Positions 9,598 to 18,358 of a DNA stretch of 64,000 nt are shown one piece after another (positions within the stretch are counted from its first letter, which is position 1; each line of letters starts with the position of its first letter). The notes beneath the pieces are model-generated. The model was given only the letters and a program-made list of their open reading frames with translations, made no database searches and was not told where the DNA came from. The stretch covers positions 1,058,982 to 1,122,981 of the forward strand of contig NZ_WIAY01000001.1 of assembly GCF_009467805.1 (NCBI RefSeq). The letters run 5' to 3'. This DNA comes from Stenotrophomonas nematodicola. Its GTDB lineage: Bacteria > Pseudomonadota > Gammaproteobacteria > Xanthomonadales > Xanthomonadaceae. A program made the position numbers and the translations under genes.

Positions 9598-9962
9598 TGA
9601 TGATGGCCACCGACCCTGACCTGCCCACGCGGCTGTGGATGCTGCTGCTGGACGACGACGTCGACGGCGCACTCGCGGCCGGCTTGATGGACTACGTGCC
9701 ACACCCTGGCGACGCCCAGCGGCTGCCCGGCCATCCGGACCTGCCCGTGCGCCTGCTGCAGGCCCAGCAGCAGCTCACGCGAGCGTGGGCTGCGCGCGAG
9801 CGCTACCGCCAGCGCGCTGTACGCCTGGGCCGCCGTGCCGCCGAACGCGACGCGCGGCGGGCACCGGCGGCGACCACGCCGGATGCGAAGCCGGCGCTGC
9901 CGTCGGCGGCGGCGGCCATCCTCGCCCGCGCCAAGGCCCGGGCGGCCGGGAACGGCACCTGA
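9597..9962 (+). CDS. Hypothetical Ala/Arg-rich protein
   Basis: A 121-residue protein that I do not recognise. The N-terminal half is acidic (L-L-L-D-D-D-V-D-G) and the C-terminal half is helical and rich in Ala and Arg, ending in a tail (A-A-A-A-I-L-A-R-A-K-A) that resembles the C-termini of Rnf-complex subunits. That resemblance may be only compositional. It is supported as a gene by one-base stop/start overlaps on both sides (with the hydratase gene and with nth). Confidence 0.65.
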   Translation: MMMATDPDLPTRLWMLLLDDDVDGALAAGLMDYVPHPGDAQRLPGHPDLPVRLLQAQQQLTRAWAARERYRQRAVRLGRRAAERDARRAPAATTPDAKPALPSAAAAILARAKARAAGNGT

Positions 9963-10636
9963 TGGCCGTCGTCAGCAAGGCCGCGCCGCGCTCCGCACGC
10001 ATGCCCAAGGCCGATGTGATCGAGATGTTCACGCGTCTGCGCGAGCTCAATCCGCATCCGCGCACGGAGCTGGAATACAGCACGCCGTTCGAACTGCTGA
10101 TCGCGGTGGCGCTGTCGGCGCAGGCCACCGACGTGGGCGTCAACAAGGCCACGCGCAAGCTGTTCCCGGTGGCCAGCACGCCACAGGCCATGCTCGCGCT
10201 GGGCGAAGACGGGTTGAAGAAGTACATCGCCACCATTGGGCTGTTCAACGCCAAGGCGAAGAACGTGATCGCCACCTGCGCACTGCTGATCCGCGACCAC
10301 GGTGGCGAGGTGCCCCGTGATCGCGCCGCCCTCGAGGCGCTGCCGGGCGTGGGCCGCAAAACGGCCAACGTGGTGCTCAACACCGCCTTCGGCGAGCCGG
10401 TGATGGCGGTGGACACCCACATCTTCCGCGTGGCCAACCGCACCGGGCTGGCCCCTGGCAAGGACGTCCGCGCGGTGGAGGACCTGCTGGTCAAGGTGAT
10501 CCCCGCCGAGTTCCTGCTCGACGCACACCACTGGCTGATCCTGCATGGCCGCTACGTGTGCAAGGCACGCAAGCCGGATTGCCCGCAGTGCGTGATCCGC
10601 GACCTGTGCCGCTACAGGGAAAAAACCGCCGCCTGA
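9962..10636 (+). CDS. nth: Endonuclease III
   Basis: A 224-residue DNA glycosylase/AP lyase for oxidised pyrimidines. It has the helix-hairpin-helix L-P-G-V-G-R-K-T-A with the catalytic Lys, the catalytic Asp in A-V-D-T-H-I-F-R-V, and a C-terminal 4Fe-4S ligand set C-x6-C-x2-C-x5-C. ATG 9962 overlaps the upstream stop by one base and gives a protein of the usual length. It is the third gene of a coupled operon. Confidence 0.95.
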   Translation: MAVVSKAAPRSARMPKADVIEMFTRLRELNPHPRTELEYSTPFELLIAVALSAQATDVGVNKATRKLFPVASTPQAMLALGEDGLKKYIATIGLFNAKAKNVIATCALLIRDHGGEVPRDRAALEALPGVGRKTANVVLNTAFGEPVMAVDTHIFRVANRTGLAPGKDVRAVEDLLVKVIPAEFLLDAHHWLILHGRYVCKARKPDCPQCVIRDLCRYREKTAA

Positions 10637-10735
10637 CCCCCGGCGGCGATTGCCATCTGTACGCAATCCGGCGGTCATCTGCGCCGGGCATTCATGTAGA
10701 GCCCTGCCGGGCCGTGGGGTCCGGCAAACGACGGT

Positions 10736-10773
10736 TTGTCTGAAACTGTCACATTTACGCAATCTTCACTAAT
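10736..10773 (+). promoter_or_regulatory. Possible Pho box upstream of the porin gene
   Basis: A good half-site CTGTCAC lies at 10746-10752, with a weaker TTGTCTG ten bases before it and an AT-rich stretch after. Pho boxes are direct repeats of CTGTCAT-like heptamers at 11-bp spacing, so this copy is degenerate. The downstream gene, a phosphate-type porin, makes PhoB control plausible. Confidence 0.4.
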
Positions 10774-10817
10774 TAGCCTGCGCAGCATCTTCCCACCTGC
10801 CTGCAAGGCTCCTTTCC

Positions 10818-12029
10818 ATGAAACTGCATCGCCAACTTCTTACTGCGGCCGTGGCGGCTGCGCTGTTCGTGCCGGCCGCTCACGCTGAAGTGGCCATCGA
10901 CGTGATCGGCGGTTCGGAGATCACCTTCGAAGGCCTGGTCCAGGCCGACGGCAACTGGTTCGACAACGATCTGACCGACCTCAACGGCGGCGATGCCGGG
11001 AACGGCAAGAACAGCGAGTTCGAGCTGCGCCGCGCCGAGCTGGTGCTCAAGGGCAAGGGCCCGGGCAACGTGGAATGGGTGGTGGGCTACGATGCCAAGG
11101 CCGACAAGTTCCTGGACACCAACCTGAAGTACAAGCTGGCCGGCAACGCCAACCACTTCGTGCAGTTCGGCCAGTTCAAGCAGCCCAACAGCCTGGAAGA
11201 ACTGTCCAGCACCAAGAACAACGACTTCATCTCCAAGGCGGCGGTCACCAACACCTACGCCGTGGCCCGTCGCCTCGGCGGTGCCTACAGCATCGGCGAC
11301 AGCAACTGGTCGGTCACCGCCAGCGCCTTCGGCCGCGAGCTGACGCGCAACCTGGCCCACGGCAGCGGCTACGGCGCGCGTGGTACCTGGGCGCCGATCA
11401 ACGAGAAGGGCCAGGTGCTGCACTTCGGCCTGAGCTACGTCGACTACGACACCGATGCGGACACCCTGCGCGTGCGCGCCCGTCCGAACGCCGACCTGGC
11501 CACCGTGCGTCTGGTGGACAGCGGCAACCTGGTCGATACCGACCGCGTCAGCACGCTGGGTGCCGAAGCGATGTACATCGGCGGCCCGTTCAAGGCCCAG
11601 GCCGAGTACTACACCAGCAAGGCCAAGCGCTACAGCCACGACAACTACAGCAGCGACGGCTTCTACGTGAGCGGCCTGTGGAACATCACCGGCGAGAGCT
11701 GGGGCTACAAGGGCGGCACCCCGACCACCGGCCTGCCGGACGAACCGGGCCGCGGCATGTGGCAGCTGGGCGCGCGCTACGACCAGATGGATCTCAACGA
11801 TGGCAACCTCACTGCCAACCCGGTGGCCGGCCGTCCGCCGATCGTCGACGGCGTGCTCGGCGGCAAGATGAACATCTGGACCGTCGGCGTGAACTACTAC
11901 TGGCGCTCCAACACCAAGTTCGCCCTGAACTACGTGATGGTGGACAGCAAGAAGTACAGCTCGTCGGCCCGCGGCTTCGTCAACGACGACCCGAACATCC
12001 TCGAAGCCCGCCTGCAGTTCTTCTGGTAA
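10818..12029 (+). CDS. oprP: Phosphate-selective porin, OprP/OprO family
   Basis: A 403-residue outer-membrane protein with a signal peptide ending in A-A-H-A and a C-terminal aromatic residue (L-Q-F-F-W), as in beta-barrels assembled by BAM. The F-E-L-R-R-A-E-L motif, the alternating beta-strands and the lysine/arginine-rich loops match the OprP/OprO group, which forms trimeric anion channels for phosphate or polyphosphate. It lies 1.1 kb upstream of pstS, which supports a phosphate role. A strong terminator follows at 12054, so it is transcribed alone. Confidence 0.88.
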   Translation: MKLHRQLLTAAVAAALFVPAAHAEVAIDVIGGSEITFEGLVQADGNWFDNDLTDLNGGDAGNGKNSEFELRRAELVLKGKGPGNVEWVVGYDAKADKFLDTNLKYKLAGNANHFVQFGQFKQPNSLEELSSTKNNDFISKAAVTNTYAVARRLGGAYSIGDSNWSVTASAFGRELTRNLAHGSGYGARGTWAPINEKGQVLHFGLSYVDYDTDADTLRVRARPNADLATVRLVDSGNLVDTDRVSTLGAEAMYIGGPFKAQAEYYTSKAKRYSHDNYSSDGFYVSGLWNITGESWGYKGGTPTTGLPDEPGRGMWQLGARYDQMDLNDGNLTANPVAGRPPIVDGVLGGKMNIWTVGVNYYWRSNTKFALNYVMVDSKKYSSSARGFVNDDPNILEARLQFFW

Positions 12030-12053
12030 GCCCTGCGGCATCGATGCACTCCA

Positions 12054-12081
12054 GGGGCGCAGCGCAGGCTGCGCCCCTTTT
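12054..12081 (+). terminator. Rho-independent terminator after the porin gene
   Basis: A 10-bp perfect GC-rich stem (12054-12063 with 12068-12077, loop GCAG) is followed by TTTT. Confidence 0.85.
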
Positions 12082-12144
12082 CGTTGGGCCTGCATGCCGT
12101 GTCGCCTGCGTATGCTGTGCGGCCACTTTCCCACGGACGGCCCA

Positions 12145-12921
12145 ATGCGCCCCACCCTGCTGCTCCTGCCTGTGCTTGCGAGCGCCACGCCAGCCGCCCA
12201 TGCCCAGCAGTGCACCGACGCCATCGCGGTGATCGAGCACGCCTACGCTGTCCGCCCAGGCACCGTGCTTCCCGACCGCGCGGGCTGGCGCCGCGCGCCG
12301 CAGGCGGGCACCTGCCGCGTCTGGCCAGCGCACCCGGAGCTGACGCTGTTGGCCGTGCCGGTCTGGAATGACCGCGACAGCCTGCCGGACGCGCCCGACG
12401 GCGACCTGGAACTGATGGTGATCGATACGGCCAGCGCCACCCCGCGCGCCTGGAGCGTGCTGCGCGGCGCGGTCGACAGCGACGCCGTCCGCTTCGACGG
12501 CGTTGCCCTGGATACCGCCCGCTATCGGCTCGACGACGCACACTGGACCTTCGGCGTGCGTACCCGCTTCACCGGCGCGTCCAGCCCCAACCCGTATTCG
12601 GAAACCCGGCTGCGCCTGATCGCCTACACGCCGGGCCACCTGCAGGTGCTGACCCAGCCGATCAGCGTGGACATCGCCCAGGGAGAGTGGGATACCCGCT
12701 GCGCCGGCCAGTTCCAGACCACCACGCGCACCCTGGAGGTCGGCGCACCGCGCCCACCGGGATTTGCCGACCTGATCGTCCGCGAGCGGCAGGTGGCGCG
12801 ACGCAGCGCCGTGCACGACAAGACCTGCGTGGACAGCGACGCGTCCGCGGTCCAACGCAGCTACCGGCTGCGCCACGATGGCCGCGCCTACCCCTTCCTG
12901 GATGCCCTCAGTCCCTACTGA
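12145..12921 (+). CDS. Hypothetical secreted protein
   Basis: A 258-residue protein that I do not recognise. ATG 12145 gives a clear signal peptide (M-R-P-T then a Leu-rich core, cleavage near A-H-A-Q-Q). The mature part has about four cysteines (near Q-C-T-D, G-T-C-R, T-R-C-A and K-T-C-V), suggesting periplasmic disulfides, and looks mostly beta. It lies between the phosphate porin and pstS, after a strong terminator, so it has its own promoter. Involvement in phosphate metabolism is only positional inference. Confidence 0.65.
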   Translation: MRPTLLLLPVLASATPAAHAQQCTDAIAVIEHAYAVRPGTVLPDRAGWRRAPQAGTCRVWPAHPELTLLAVPVWNDRDSLPDAPDGDLELMVIDTASATPRAWSVLRGAVDSDAVRFDGVALDTARYRLDDAHWTFGVRTRFTGASSPNPYSETRLRLIAYTPGHLQVLTQPISVDIAQGEWDTRCAGQFQTTTRTLEVGAPRPPGFADLIVRERQVARRSAVHDKTCVDSDASAVQRSYRLRHDGRAYPFLDALSPY

Positions 12922-13016
12922 GGGGGGCACCCGGTCTGCGCGAACCTGCGTGACGCAGTGCACTTTATGACGCCGACAACGCCCCTGCTCCGGGCGTCGC
13001 GGGGCGATGCCGCACC

Positions 13017-13067
13017 CTGTCACGGTTGCGTCATATGACAGACGCTGCGCTGTCATCGAACCGTTAT
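13017..13067 (+). promoter_or_regulatory. Tandem Pho-box-like repeats upstream of pstS
   Basis: CTGTCAC (13017), GCGTCAT (13028), CTGTCAT (13050) and CCGTTAT (13061) all sit in one 11-bp register, with a weaker CAGACGC at 13039. That is the arrangement of two consecutive PhoB-binding boxes. They end about 55 bases before the pstS start. Confidence 0.7.
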
Positions 13068-13122
13068 GGAATGGGCGCCGGGCGGGACACCCCGCACCGT
13101 CATCCATCCCAGGAGCCATCCC

Positions 13123-14142
13123 GTGATCCACGCCTTCAAGTCGCGCGCCGCCGTTGTCGTCCTCGCCGCGTCGTCCGTGTTTGCCGCCAATGCCGCCGAT
13201 GTCACCGGCGCGGGCGCCTCGTTCATCTATCCGGTCATGTCCAAGTGGTCGGCCGACTACAGCGCCGCTACCGGCAAGAAGGTCAACTACCAGTCCATCG
13301 GTTCGGGCGGCGGCATTGCCCAGATCAAGGCGGCGACGGTGGACTTCGGCTCCTCCGACGCCCCACTGAAGCCGGAAGAGCTGGCCTCGGCCGGCCTGGC
13401 CCAGTTCCCGTCGGTGATCGGCGGCGTGGTCCCGGTGATCAACGTGGCCGGCATCGCGCCGGGCGCACTGAAGCTGGATGGGCCGACCCTGGGCAACATC
13501 TTCCTGGGCAAGATCAAGACCTGGAACGACCCGGCCATCGCCGCGCTGAACCCGGGCGTCAAGCTGCCGGACGGCAAGATCACCGTCGTGCACCGCTCGG
13601 ACGGCTCCGGCACCACCTTCAACTTCGTCAACTACCTCTCCAAGGTCAATCCGGAGTGGAAGAGCAAGGTTGGTGAAGGCACCTCGGTCCAGTGGCCGGT
13701 CGGCATCGGTGGCAAGGGCAACGAAGGCGTCGCCGCGTACGTCAAGCAGATCAAGGGTGGCATCGGCTACGTCGAGCTGTCCTACGCGCTGCAGAACAAG
13801 ATGTCCTACGCCGCCATGAAGAACGCCGCCGGCAAGATCGTCCTGCCGAGCGACACTTCCTTCGCCGCCGCAGCCTCCAGCGCCGACTGGGGCAGCGCCA
13901 AGGACTTCTACCTGGTCATGACCAACGCGCCGGGCGCCGATGCGTGGCCGATCACCGCCACCAACTTCATCCTGGTCCGCAAGCAGCCCAAGAACGTCGC
14001 CAACGCCAAGGCCACGCAGGAGTTCTTCCGCTGGATCTACCGGAACGGCGACGCCCAGGCCAAGCAGCTCGATTACGTGCCGCTGCCGGACACCCTGGTC
14101 AAGCAGATCGAGACGTACTGGTCGCAGAATCTGAAGTACTGA
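13123..14142 (+). CDS. pstS: Phosphate-binding protein PstS, soluble form
   Basis: A 339-residue periplasmic phosphate-binding protein. It starts at GTG 13123 with AGGAG seven bases upstream, followed by a signal peptide ending in F-A-A-N-A. The mature protein begins with G-A-G-A-S-F-I-Y-P and carries the phosphate-contact motifs S-I-G-S-G-G-G, D-F-G-S-S-D-A-P-L and H-R-S-D-G-S-G-T-T. It delivers phosphate to PstCAB. Unlike the next gene it has no lipobox. A terminator separates the two pstS genes. Confidence 0.95.
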   Translation: MIHAFKSRAAVVVLAASSVFAANAADVTGAGASFIYPVMSKWSADYSAATGKKVNYQSIGSGGGIAQIKAATVDFGSSDAPLKPEELASAGLAQFPSVIGGVVPVINVAGIAPGALKLDGPTLGNIFLGKIKTWNDPAIAALNPGVKLPDGKITVVHRSDGSGTTFNFVNYLSKVNPEWKSKVGEGTSVQWPVGIGGKGNEGVAAYVKQIKGGIGYVELSYALQNKMSYAAMKNAAGKIVLPSDTSFAAAASSADWGSAKDFYLVMTNAPGADAWPITATNFILVRKQPKNVANAKATQEFFRWIYRNGDAQAKQLDYVPLPDTLVKQIETYWSQNLKY

Positions 14143-14263
14143 GGTGCCGTCACGACCACGGTCGTGACCCACCCCGGCCGGGTACCGCCATTGGCCGGTA
14201 CCCGGCCGGATCGACGGACAAGGCAATGGCGGCGGCAGGTCCTCTCTCCCCCTGCCGCCGCCG

Positions 14264-14298
14264 GGCGCGGATCGCAAGATCCGCGCCTTTTCTTTTTC
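14264..14298 (+). terminator. Rho-independent terminator after pstS
   Basis: A 10-bp perfect stem (14264-14273 with 14278-14287, loop GCAA) is followed by a T-rich tract (TTTTCTTTTT). Confidence 0.9.
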
Positions 14299-14354
14299 CG
14301 CACGTGCCATCGCCGGCCCCCGTCCCACCGGGCTTTCCCGTGCGTCCGGTCACG

Positions 14355-14383
14355 TCGTCATACGGCTGTAACAAAAACATCAT
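14355..14383 (+). promoter_or_regulatory. Pho-box-like repeats upstream of the second pstS
   Basis: TCGTCAT (14355), CTGTAAC (14366) and ACATCAT (14377) are spaced exactly 11 bp apart, ending 53 bases before the ATG of the lipoprotein pstS. This suggests a second, separate PhoB-dependent promoter for the pstS-pstCAB-phoU unit. Confidence 0.55.
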
Positions 14384-14436
14384 TTCATAGCAGCGTCGCC
14401 GGAGAGACCGGCCCCCATCCCGCTACGGAGTGACGC

Positions 14437-15528
14437 ATGAAACTGCACACGGCTGGCTTGACCGCCCTTACCCTGGCCATCGCGCTGGGCCTTTCCGCCT
14501 GCAAGCCGGGCGCTGAAGGCCAGGCTGCCGCGCCGGCCGCCGACACCCCCGCCGCCGCGCCTGCCGCCGGCGACAGGCTCACCGCCGAGATCTCCGGTGC
14601 CGGTGCTTCCTTCATCTTCCCGCTGGTGTCCAAGTGGTCGGCGGACTACAACGCGGCCACCGGCGCCAAAATCAACTACCAGTCCATTGGTTCGGGTGGC
14701 GGCATCGCCCAGATCAAGGCCGGCACCGTCGACTTCGGTTCCTCCGACAAGCCGCTGAGCAGCGAAGAGCTGGCCCAGGCCGGCCTGGGCCAGTTCCCGT
14801 CCGCCATCGGCGGCGTGGTCCCGGTGGTGAACATCGAGGGCCTGGACGCCGGCAAGCTGCGCCTGAGCGGCGCGCTGCTGGCCGACATTTTCCTCGGCAA
14901 GGTCAAGACCTGGAACGATCCGGCCATCGTTGCCGCCAACCCGGGCGTGAAACTGCCCGACGGCAAGATCACCCTGGTCCACCGCTCGGATGGCTCGGGC
15001 ACCACCTTCAACTTCTCCAATTACCTGTCCAAGGTCAGCCCGGACTGGAAGAGCAAGGTCGGCGAAGGCACCTCGGTGCAGTGGCCGGACGGCGTGGGTG
15101 GCAAGGGCAATGAAGGCGTGGCCTCGTACGTGAAGCAGATCAAGGGCTCGATCGGCTACGTCGAACTGGCCTACGCGCTGCAGAACGGCATGCCGTACGC
15201 CTCGATGCAGAACGCCGCCGGCAACTGGGTGCAGCCGAGTGCGGAGAGTTTCGCCGCCGCGGCTGCCAGCGCCGACTGGGCCAGCGCCAAGGACTTCAAC
15301 CTGGTCATCACCAACGCCCCGGGCGACCAGGCGTGGCCGATCACCGCCACCAACTTCATGCTGATGCACAAGCAGCCCAAGGATGCCCAGCGCAGCAAGG
15401 ACACCCTGGCGTTCTTCAAGTGGGCCTTTGAAAAGGGCCAGACGCAGGCCAACGAACTGCACTACGTGCCGCTGCCCGCCGAACTGGTGACGCAGATCGA
15501 AGCCTACTGGGCCGCTGAATTCAAATGA
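14437..15528 (+). CDS. pstS: Phosphate-binding lipoprotein, second PstS
   Basis: A 363-residue paralogue of the preceding PstS. It has a lipoprotein signal (L-G-L-S-A-C, modified Cys22) and then a roughly 25-residue Ala/Pro linker before the same fold (S-I-G-S-G-G-G, D-F-G-S-S-D-K-P-L, H-R-S-D-G-S-G-T-T). The lipid anchor should hold it at a membrane, by default the outer one. It is the pstS directly upstream of pstCAB. A GC-rich palindrome, not a terminator, separates it from pstC, which could give more pstS than pstC message. Confidence 0.93.
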   Translation: MKLHTAGLTALTLAIALGLSACKPGAEGQAAAPAADTPAAAPAAGDRLTAEISGAGASFIFPLVSKWSADYNAATGAKINYQSIGSGGGIAQIKAGTVDFGSSDKPLSSEELAQAGLGQFPSAIGGVVPVVNIEGLDAGKLRLSGALLADIFLGKVKTWNDPAIVAANPGVKLPDGKITLVHRSDGSGTTFNFSNYLSKVSPDWKSKVGEGTSVQWPDGVGGKGNEGVASYVKQIKGSIGYVELAYALQNGMPYASMQNAAGNWVQPSAESFAAAAASADWASAKDFNLVITNAPGDQAWPITATNFMLMHKQPKDAQRSKDTLAFFKWAFEKGQTQANELHYVPLPAELVTQIEAYWAAEFK

Positions 15529-15534
15529 CAACCC

Positions 15535-15557
15535 GGGCCCGCGCGCCGCGCGGGCCC
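15535..15557 (+). other. GC-rich stem-loop between pstS2 and pstC
   Basis: An almost perfect 11-bp palindrome starting GGGCCCGCGCG has no T-run after it. It may stabilise the upstream pstS message 3' end or slow polymerase, as extragenic palindromes do between pstS and pstC in other bacteria. Confidence 0.5.
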
Positions 15558-15608
15558 TCCCTTGTCGCCACCACGCCGCACCCCACCTCTCGGGCCCCTG
15601 CCTTTCCC

Positions 15609-16577
15609 ATGAATGCCATTGCCCAGCCTGTTCCCGCACCGTCCCTCCACGACCTGCGTGATGCCCGCAACGACACACTGTTCCGCTGGGTACTGATCAC
15701 CACCGTCGTTCTGGTGCTGGTCGCCCTGGCCTGCGCCGCGCTCTCGATGCTGTGGGGCGGCCGCCATGCCCTGCAGGAGCAGGGCCTGAGCTTCTTCTAC
15801 TCGTCCGAATGGAATCCGGTCGAAAACAAGTTCGGTGCGCTCGCGCCGATCTACGGCACCCTGGTCACCGCGCTGATCGCGATGATCATCGCCGTGCCGG
15901 TGAGCTTCGGCATCGCCTTCTTTCTGACCGAAGTCGCCCCGCGGTGGATGCGTGGTCCGGTCGGTACCGCCATCGAACTGCTGGCCGGCATTCCGTCGAT
16001 CATCTACGGCATGTGGGGCCTGTTCGTGCTGGTGCCGGTGATGACCGAATACGTCACCCCGTTCCTCAACGACCACCTCGGCACACTGCCGGTCATCGGT
16101 CCGCTGTTCCAGGGCCCGCCGCTGGGCATCGGCGTGCTCACGGCCGGCTTCGTGCTGGCGATCATGGTGATCCCGTTCATCTCCTCGGTCATGCGCGAAG
16201 TGTTCCTGACCGTACCCACCCGCCTGAAGGAATCGGCATACGCGCTGGGGTCCACGAAGTGGGAAGTGAGTTGGGACATCGTGCTGCCCTACACCCGCTC
16301 GGCGGTGATCGGCGGCATCTTCCTCGGCCTGGGGCGCGCCCTGGGCGAAACGATGGCGGTGGCCTTCGTGATCGGCAACAGCGTGCGCCTGTCGCCCTCG
16401 CTGCTCGAGCCGGGCACCACCATCGCCGCGCTGATTGCCAATGATTTCGGTGAGGCCACCGAAACCTACCGCTCGGCACTGCTGCTGCTCGGCTTCGTGC
16501 TCTTCATCGTGACCTTCGTTGTGCTGGCCATTGCCCGCCTGATGCTGATGCGCCTCGCCCGCAAGGAGGGCAACTGA
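15609..16577 (+). CDS. pstC: Phosphate ABC transporter permease PstC
   Basis: A 322-residue inner-membrane permease with six predicted helices. The EAA-type loop (A-L-G-S-T-K-W-E-V, then G-L-G-R-A-L-G-E-T-M-A) that contacts PstB is present. ATG 15609 is chosen because the residues before it are Pro/Arg-rich and not conserved. The stop overlaps the pstA start by one base. It forms the channel with PstA for high-affinity phosphate import. Confidence 0.95.
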   Translation: MNAIAQPVPAPSLHDLRDARNDTLFRWVLITTVVLVLVALACAALSMLWGGRHALQEQGLSFFYSSEWNPVENKFGALAPIYGTLVTALIAMIIAVPVSFGIAFFLTEVAPRWMRGPVGTAIELLAGIPSIIYGMWGLFVLVPVMTEYVTPFLNDHLGTLPVIGPLFQGPPLGIGVLTAGFVLAIMVIPFISSVMREVFLTVPTRLKESAYALGSTKWEVSWDIVLPYTRSAVIGGIFLGLGRALGETMAVAFVIGNSVRLSPSLLEPGTTIAALIANDFGEATETYRSALLLLGFVLFIVTFVVLAIARLMLMRLARKEGN

Positions 16578-17452
16578 TGTCCACCATCGCCCCGTCCGCC
16601 GCACAACCGCTGTACCTGCGCCGCCGCATCGTTAACGTGGTCGCGCTGCTGATGTCCTGCCTGACCGCGCTGTTCGGCCTGTTCTTCCTCGGCTGGATTC
16701 TGTGGACGCTGGCCTCCAAGGGCCTGGCCGGGATCAACCTGGACCTGTTCACCAGGATGACCCCGCCCCCCATGCAGGAGGGCGGCCTCGCCAACGCCTT
16801 CTTCGGCAGCGCGGTGATGTGCGGTCTGGCGATCGCGATCGGCACCCCACTGGGCGTGCTGGCCGGCACCTGGCTGGCCGAGTACGGCAACTTCCGCAAG
16901 GCCGGCACGGTGGTGCGTTTCGTCAACGACATCCTGCTCTCGGCGCCGTCGATCGTGCTGGGCCTGTTCGTCTACACCCTGTACGTGATGCAGACCGGTG
17001 GACAGTTCTCGGCGTTCGCCGGTGCACTCTCGCTGGCATTCATCGTGCTGCCGGTGGTGGTGCGCACCACCGACGAGATGCTGCGACTGGTGCCGTCGCA
17101 GATGCGTGAGGCGGCGCTGTCGCTCGGCATCCCGCAGTGGAAGGTGACCGTGCAGGTGCTGTATCGCAGCGCCGCCGCCGGCATCGTCACCGGCATCCTG
17201 CTGGCCCTGGCCCGCATTTCCGGCGAGACCGCGCCGCTGCTGTTCACCGCCTTCGGCAACCAGTACTGGAACAGCAACGTGTTCCAGCCGATGGCCTCGG
17301 TGCCGGTGGTGATGAACCAGTTCGCGGGCAGCCCGTACGAATCCTGGCAGGTGCTCGCCTGGGCCGGCGCCCTGGTGCTGACCGTGTTCGTGCTGCTGGT
17401 CAGCCTCTCTGCGCGCGGCATCCTGCTGCGCAACCGTATCTCCCATGACTGA
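16577..17452 (+). CDS. pstA: Phosphate ABC transporter permease PstA
   Basis: A 291-residue permease with six predicted helices and an EAA-type loop ([13 protein letters not shown], then [12 protein letters not shown]) typical of PstA. It overlaps pstC by one base and pstB by eight, so the three are translationally coupled. Confidence 0.95.
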   Translation: MSTIAPSAAQPLYLRRRIVNVVALLMSCLTALFGLFFLGWILWTLASKGLAGINLDLFTRMTPPPMQEGGLANAFFGSAVMCGLAIAIGTPLGVLAGTWLAEYGNFRKAGTVVRFVNDILLSAPSIVLGLFVYTLYVMQTGGQFSAFAGALSLAFIVLPVVVRTTDEMLRLVPSQMREAALSLGIPQWKVTVQVLYRSAAAGIVTGILLALARISGETAPLLFTAFGNQYWNSNVFQPMASVPVVMNQFAGSPYESWQVLAWAGALVLTVFVLLVSLSARGILLRNRISHD

Positions 17453-18302
17453 CCTTTCCACGGACATCGCCATGAACGATCTCTCCAACGCCGTACCGAT
17501 GCAGCGCATCGTGGTCCCGGCGTCGCATGAAAGCCTGCACACCCCGGCGCCGATCAAGCTGGCCGCGCGCGGGTTGGACTTCTACTACGACAAATTCCAT
17601 GCGCTCAAGGGCATCGACCTGGAGATTCCGGAGAAGCGCGTCACCGCGCTGATCGGTCCGTCCGGCTGCGGCAAGTCCACGCTGCTGCGCATCTTCAACC
17701 GCATCTATGCGCTGTACCCCAAGCTGGAAGCACGCGGCGAAGTGCTGCTGGACGGTGAGAACATCCTCTCGCCGAAGTATCCGATGAACCGGCTGCGCAG
17801 CAAGGTCGGCATGGTGTTCCAGAAGCCGGTGCCGTTCCCGATGACCATCTTCGAGAACGTCGCGTACGGCATCCGCCATCACGAAAAACTGTCCAAGTCG
17901 GAGATGACCGACCGCGTCGAACACGCGCTGCGCCAGGGCGCGCTGTGGGACGAGGTCAAGGACAAGCTCAACCAGAGCGCGCTGGGGCTGTCCGGCGGCC
18001 AGCAGCAGCGCCTGTGCATCGCCCGTGCCGTTGCGCTGCGCCCGGACGTGCTGCTGCTGGATGAGCCGACGTCGGCACTGGACCCGATCTCCACCAGCCG
18101 CATCGAACAGCTGGTCGAAGAGCTCAAGCACGATTACACCATCGTGATCGTCACCCACAACATGCAGCAGGCCGCGCGCGTGTCCGACTACACCGCCTTC
18201 ATGTATCTGGGCGACCTGATCGAACACGACCGCACCGAAGTGATCTTCTCGCAGCCCAACAAGCAGCAGACCGAGGATTACATCACCGGGCGGTTTGGCT
18301 GA
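17445..18302 (+). CDS. pstB: Phosphate ABC transporter ATPase PstB
   Basis: An ABC ATPase of up to 285 residues with Walker [10 protein letters not shown], the signature L-S-G-G-Q-Q-Q-R, Walker [13 protein letters not shown] and the switch His in V-T-H-N-M. It powers phosphate import by PstCA. The start at 17445 overlaps the pstA stop; ATG 17472 is an equally possible start that gives 276 residues and a slightly better upstream purine run. A SMAG-like palindrome lies between this gene and phoU. Confidence 0.95.
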   Translation: MTDLSTDIAMNDLSNAVPMQRIVVPASHESLHTPAPIKLAARGLDFYYDKFHALKGIDLEIPEKRVTALIGPSGCGKSTLLRIFNRIYALYPKLEARGEVLLDGENILSPKYPMNRLRSKVGMVFQKPVPFPMTIFENVAYGIRHHEKLSKSEMTDRVEHALRQGALWDEVKDKLNQSALGLSGGQQQRLCIARAVALRPDVLLLDEPTSALDPISTSRIEQLVEELKHDYTIVIVTHNMQQAARVSDYTAFMYLGDLIEHDRTEVIFSQPNKQQTEDYITGRFG

Positions 18303-18325
18303 GCGCCTGCGTCTCCACATCATCC

Positions 18326-18348
18326 AGCCGGGCAGAGCCTGGCTCTAC
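18326..18348. repeat. SMAG-like palindrome between pstB and phoU
   Basis: AGCCGGGC, a three-base loop AGA and GCCTGGCT form a stem with one mismatch, ending in CTAC (the GTAG head read on the other strand). It occupies the 56-base gap within the pst operon message. Confidence 0.6.
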
Positions 18349-18358
18349 GAGAATCATC

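Noticed and set aside
10696..10726. GTAG-headed palindrome (GTAGAGCCC...) before the porin gene
   Set aside because: The arms do not pair well; it may be a decayed SMAG copy, but support is too weak to list.
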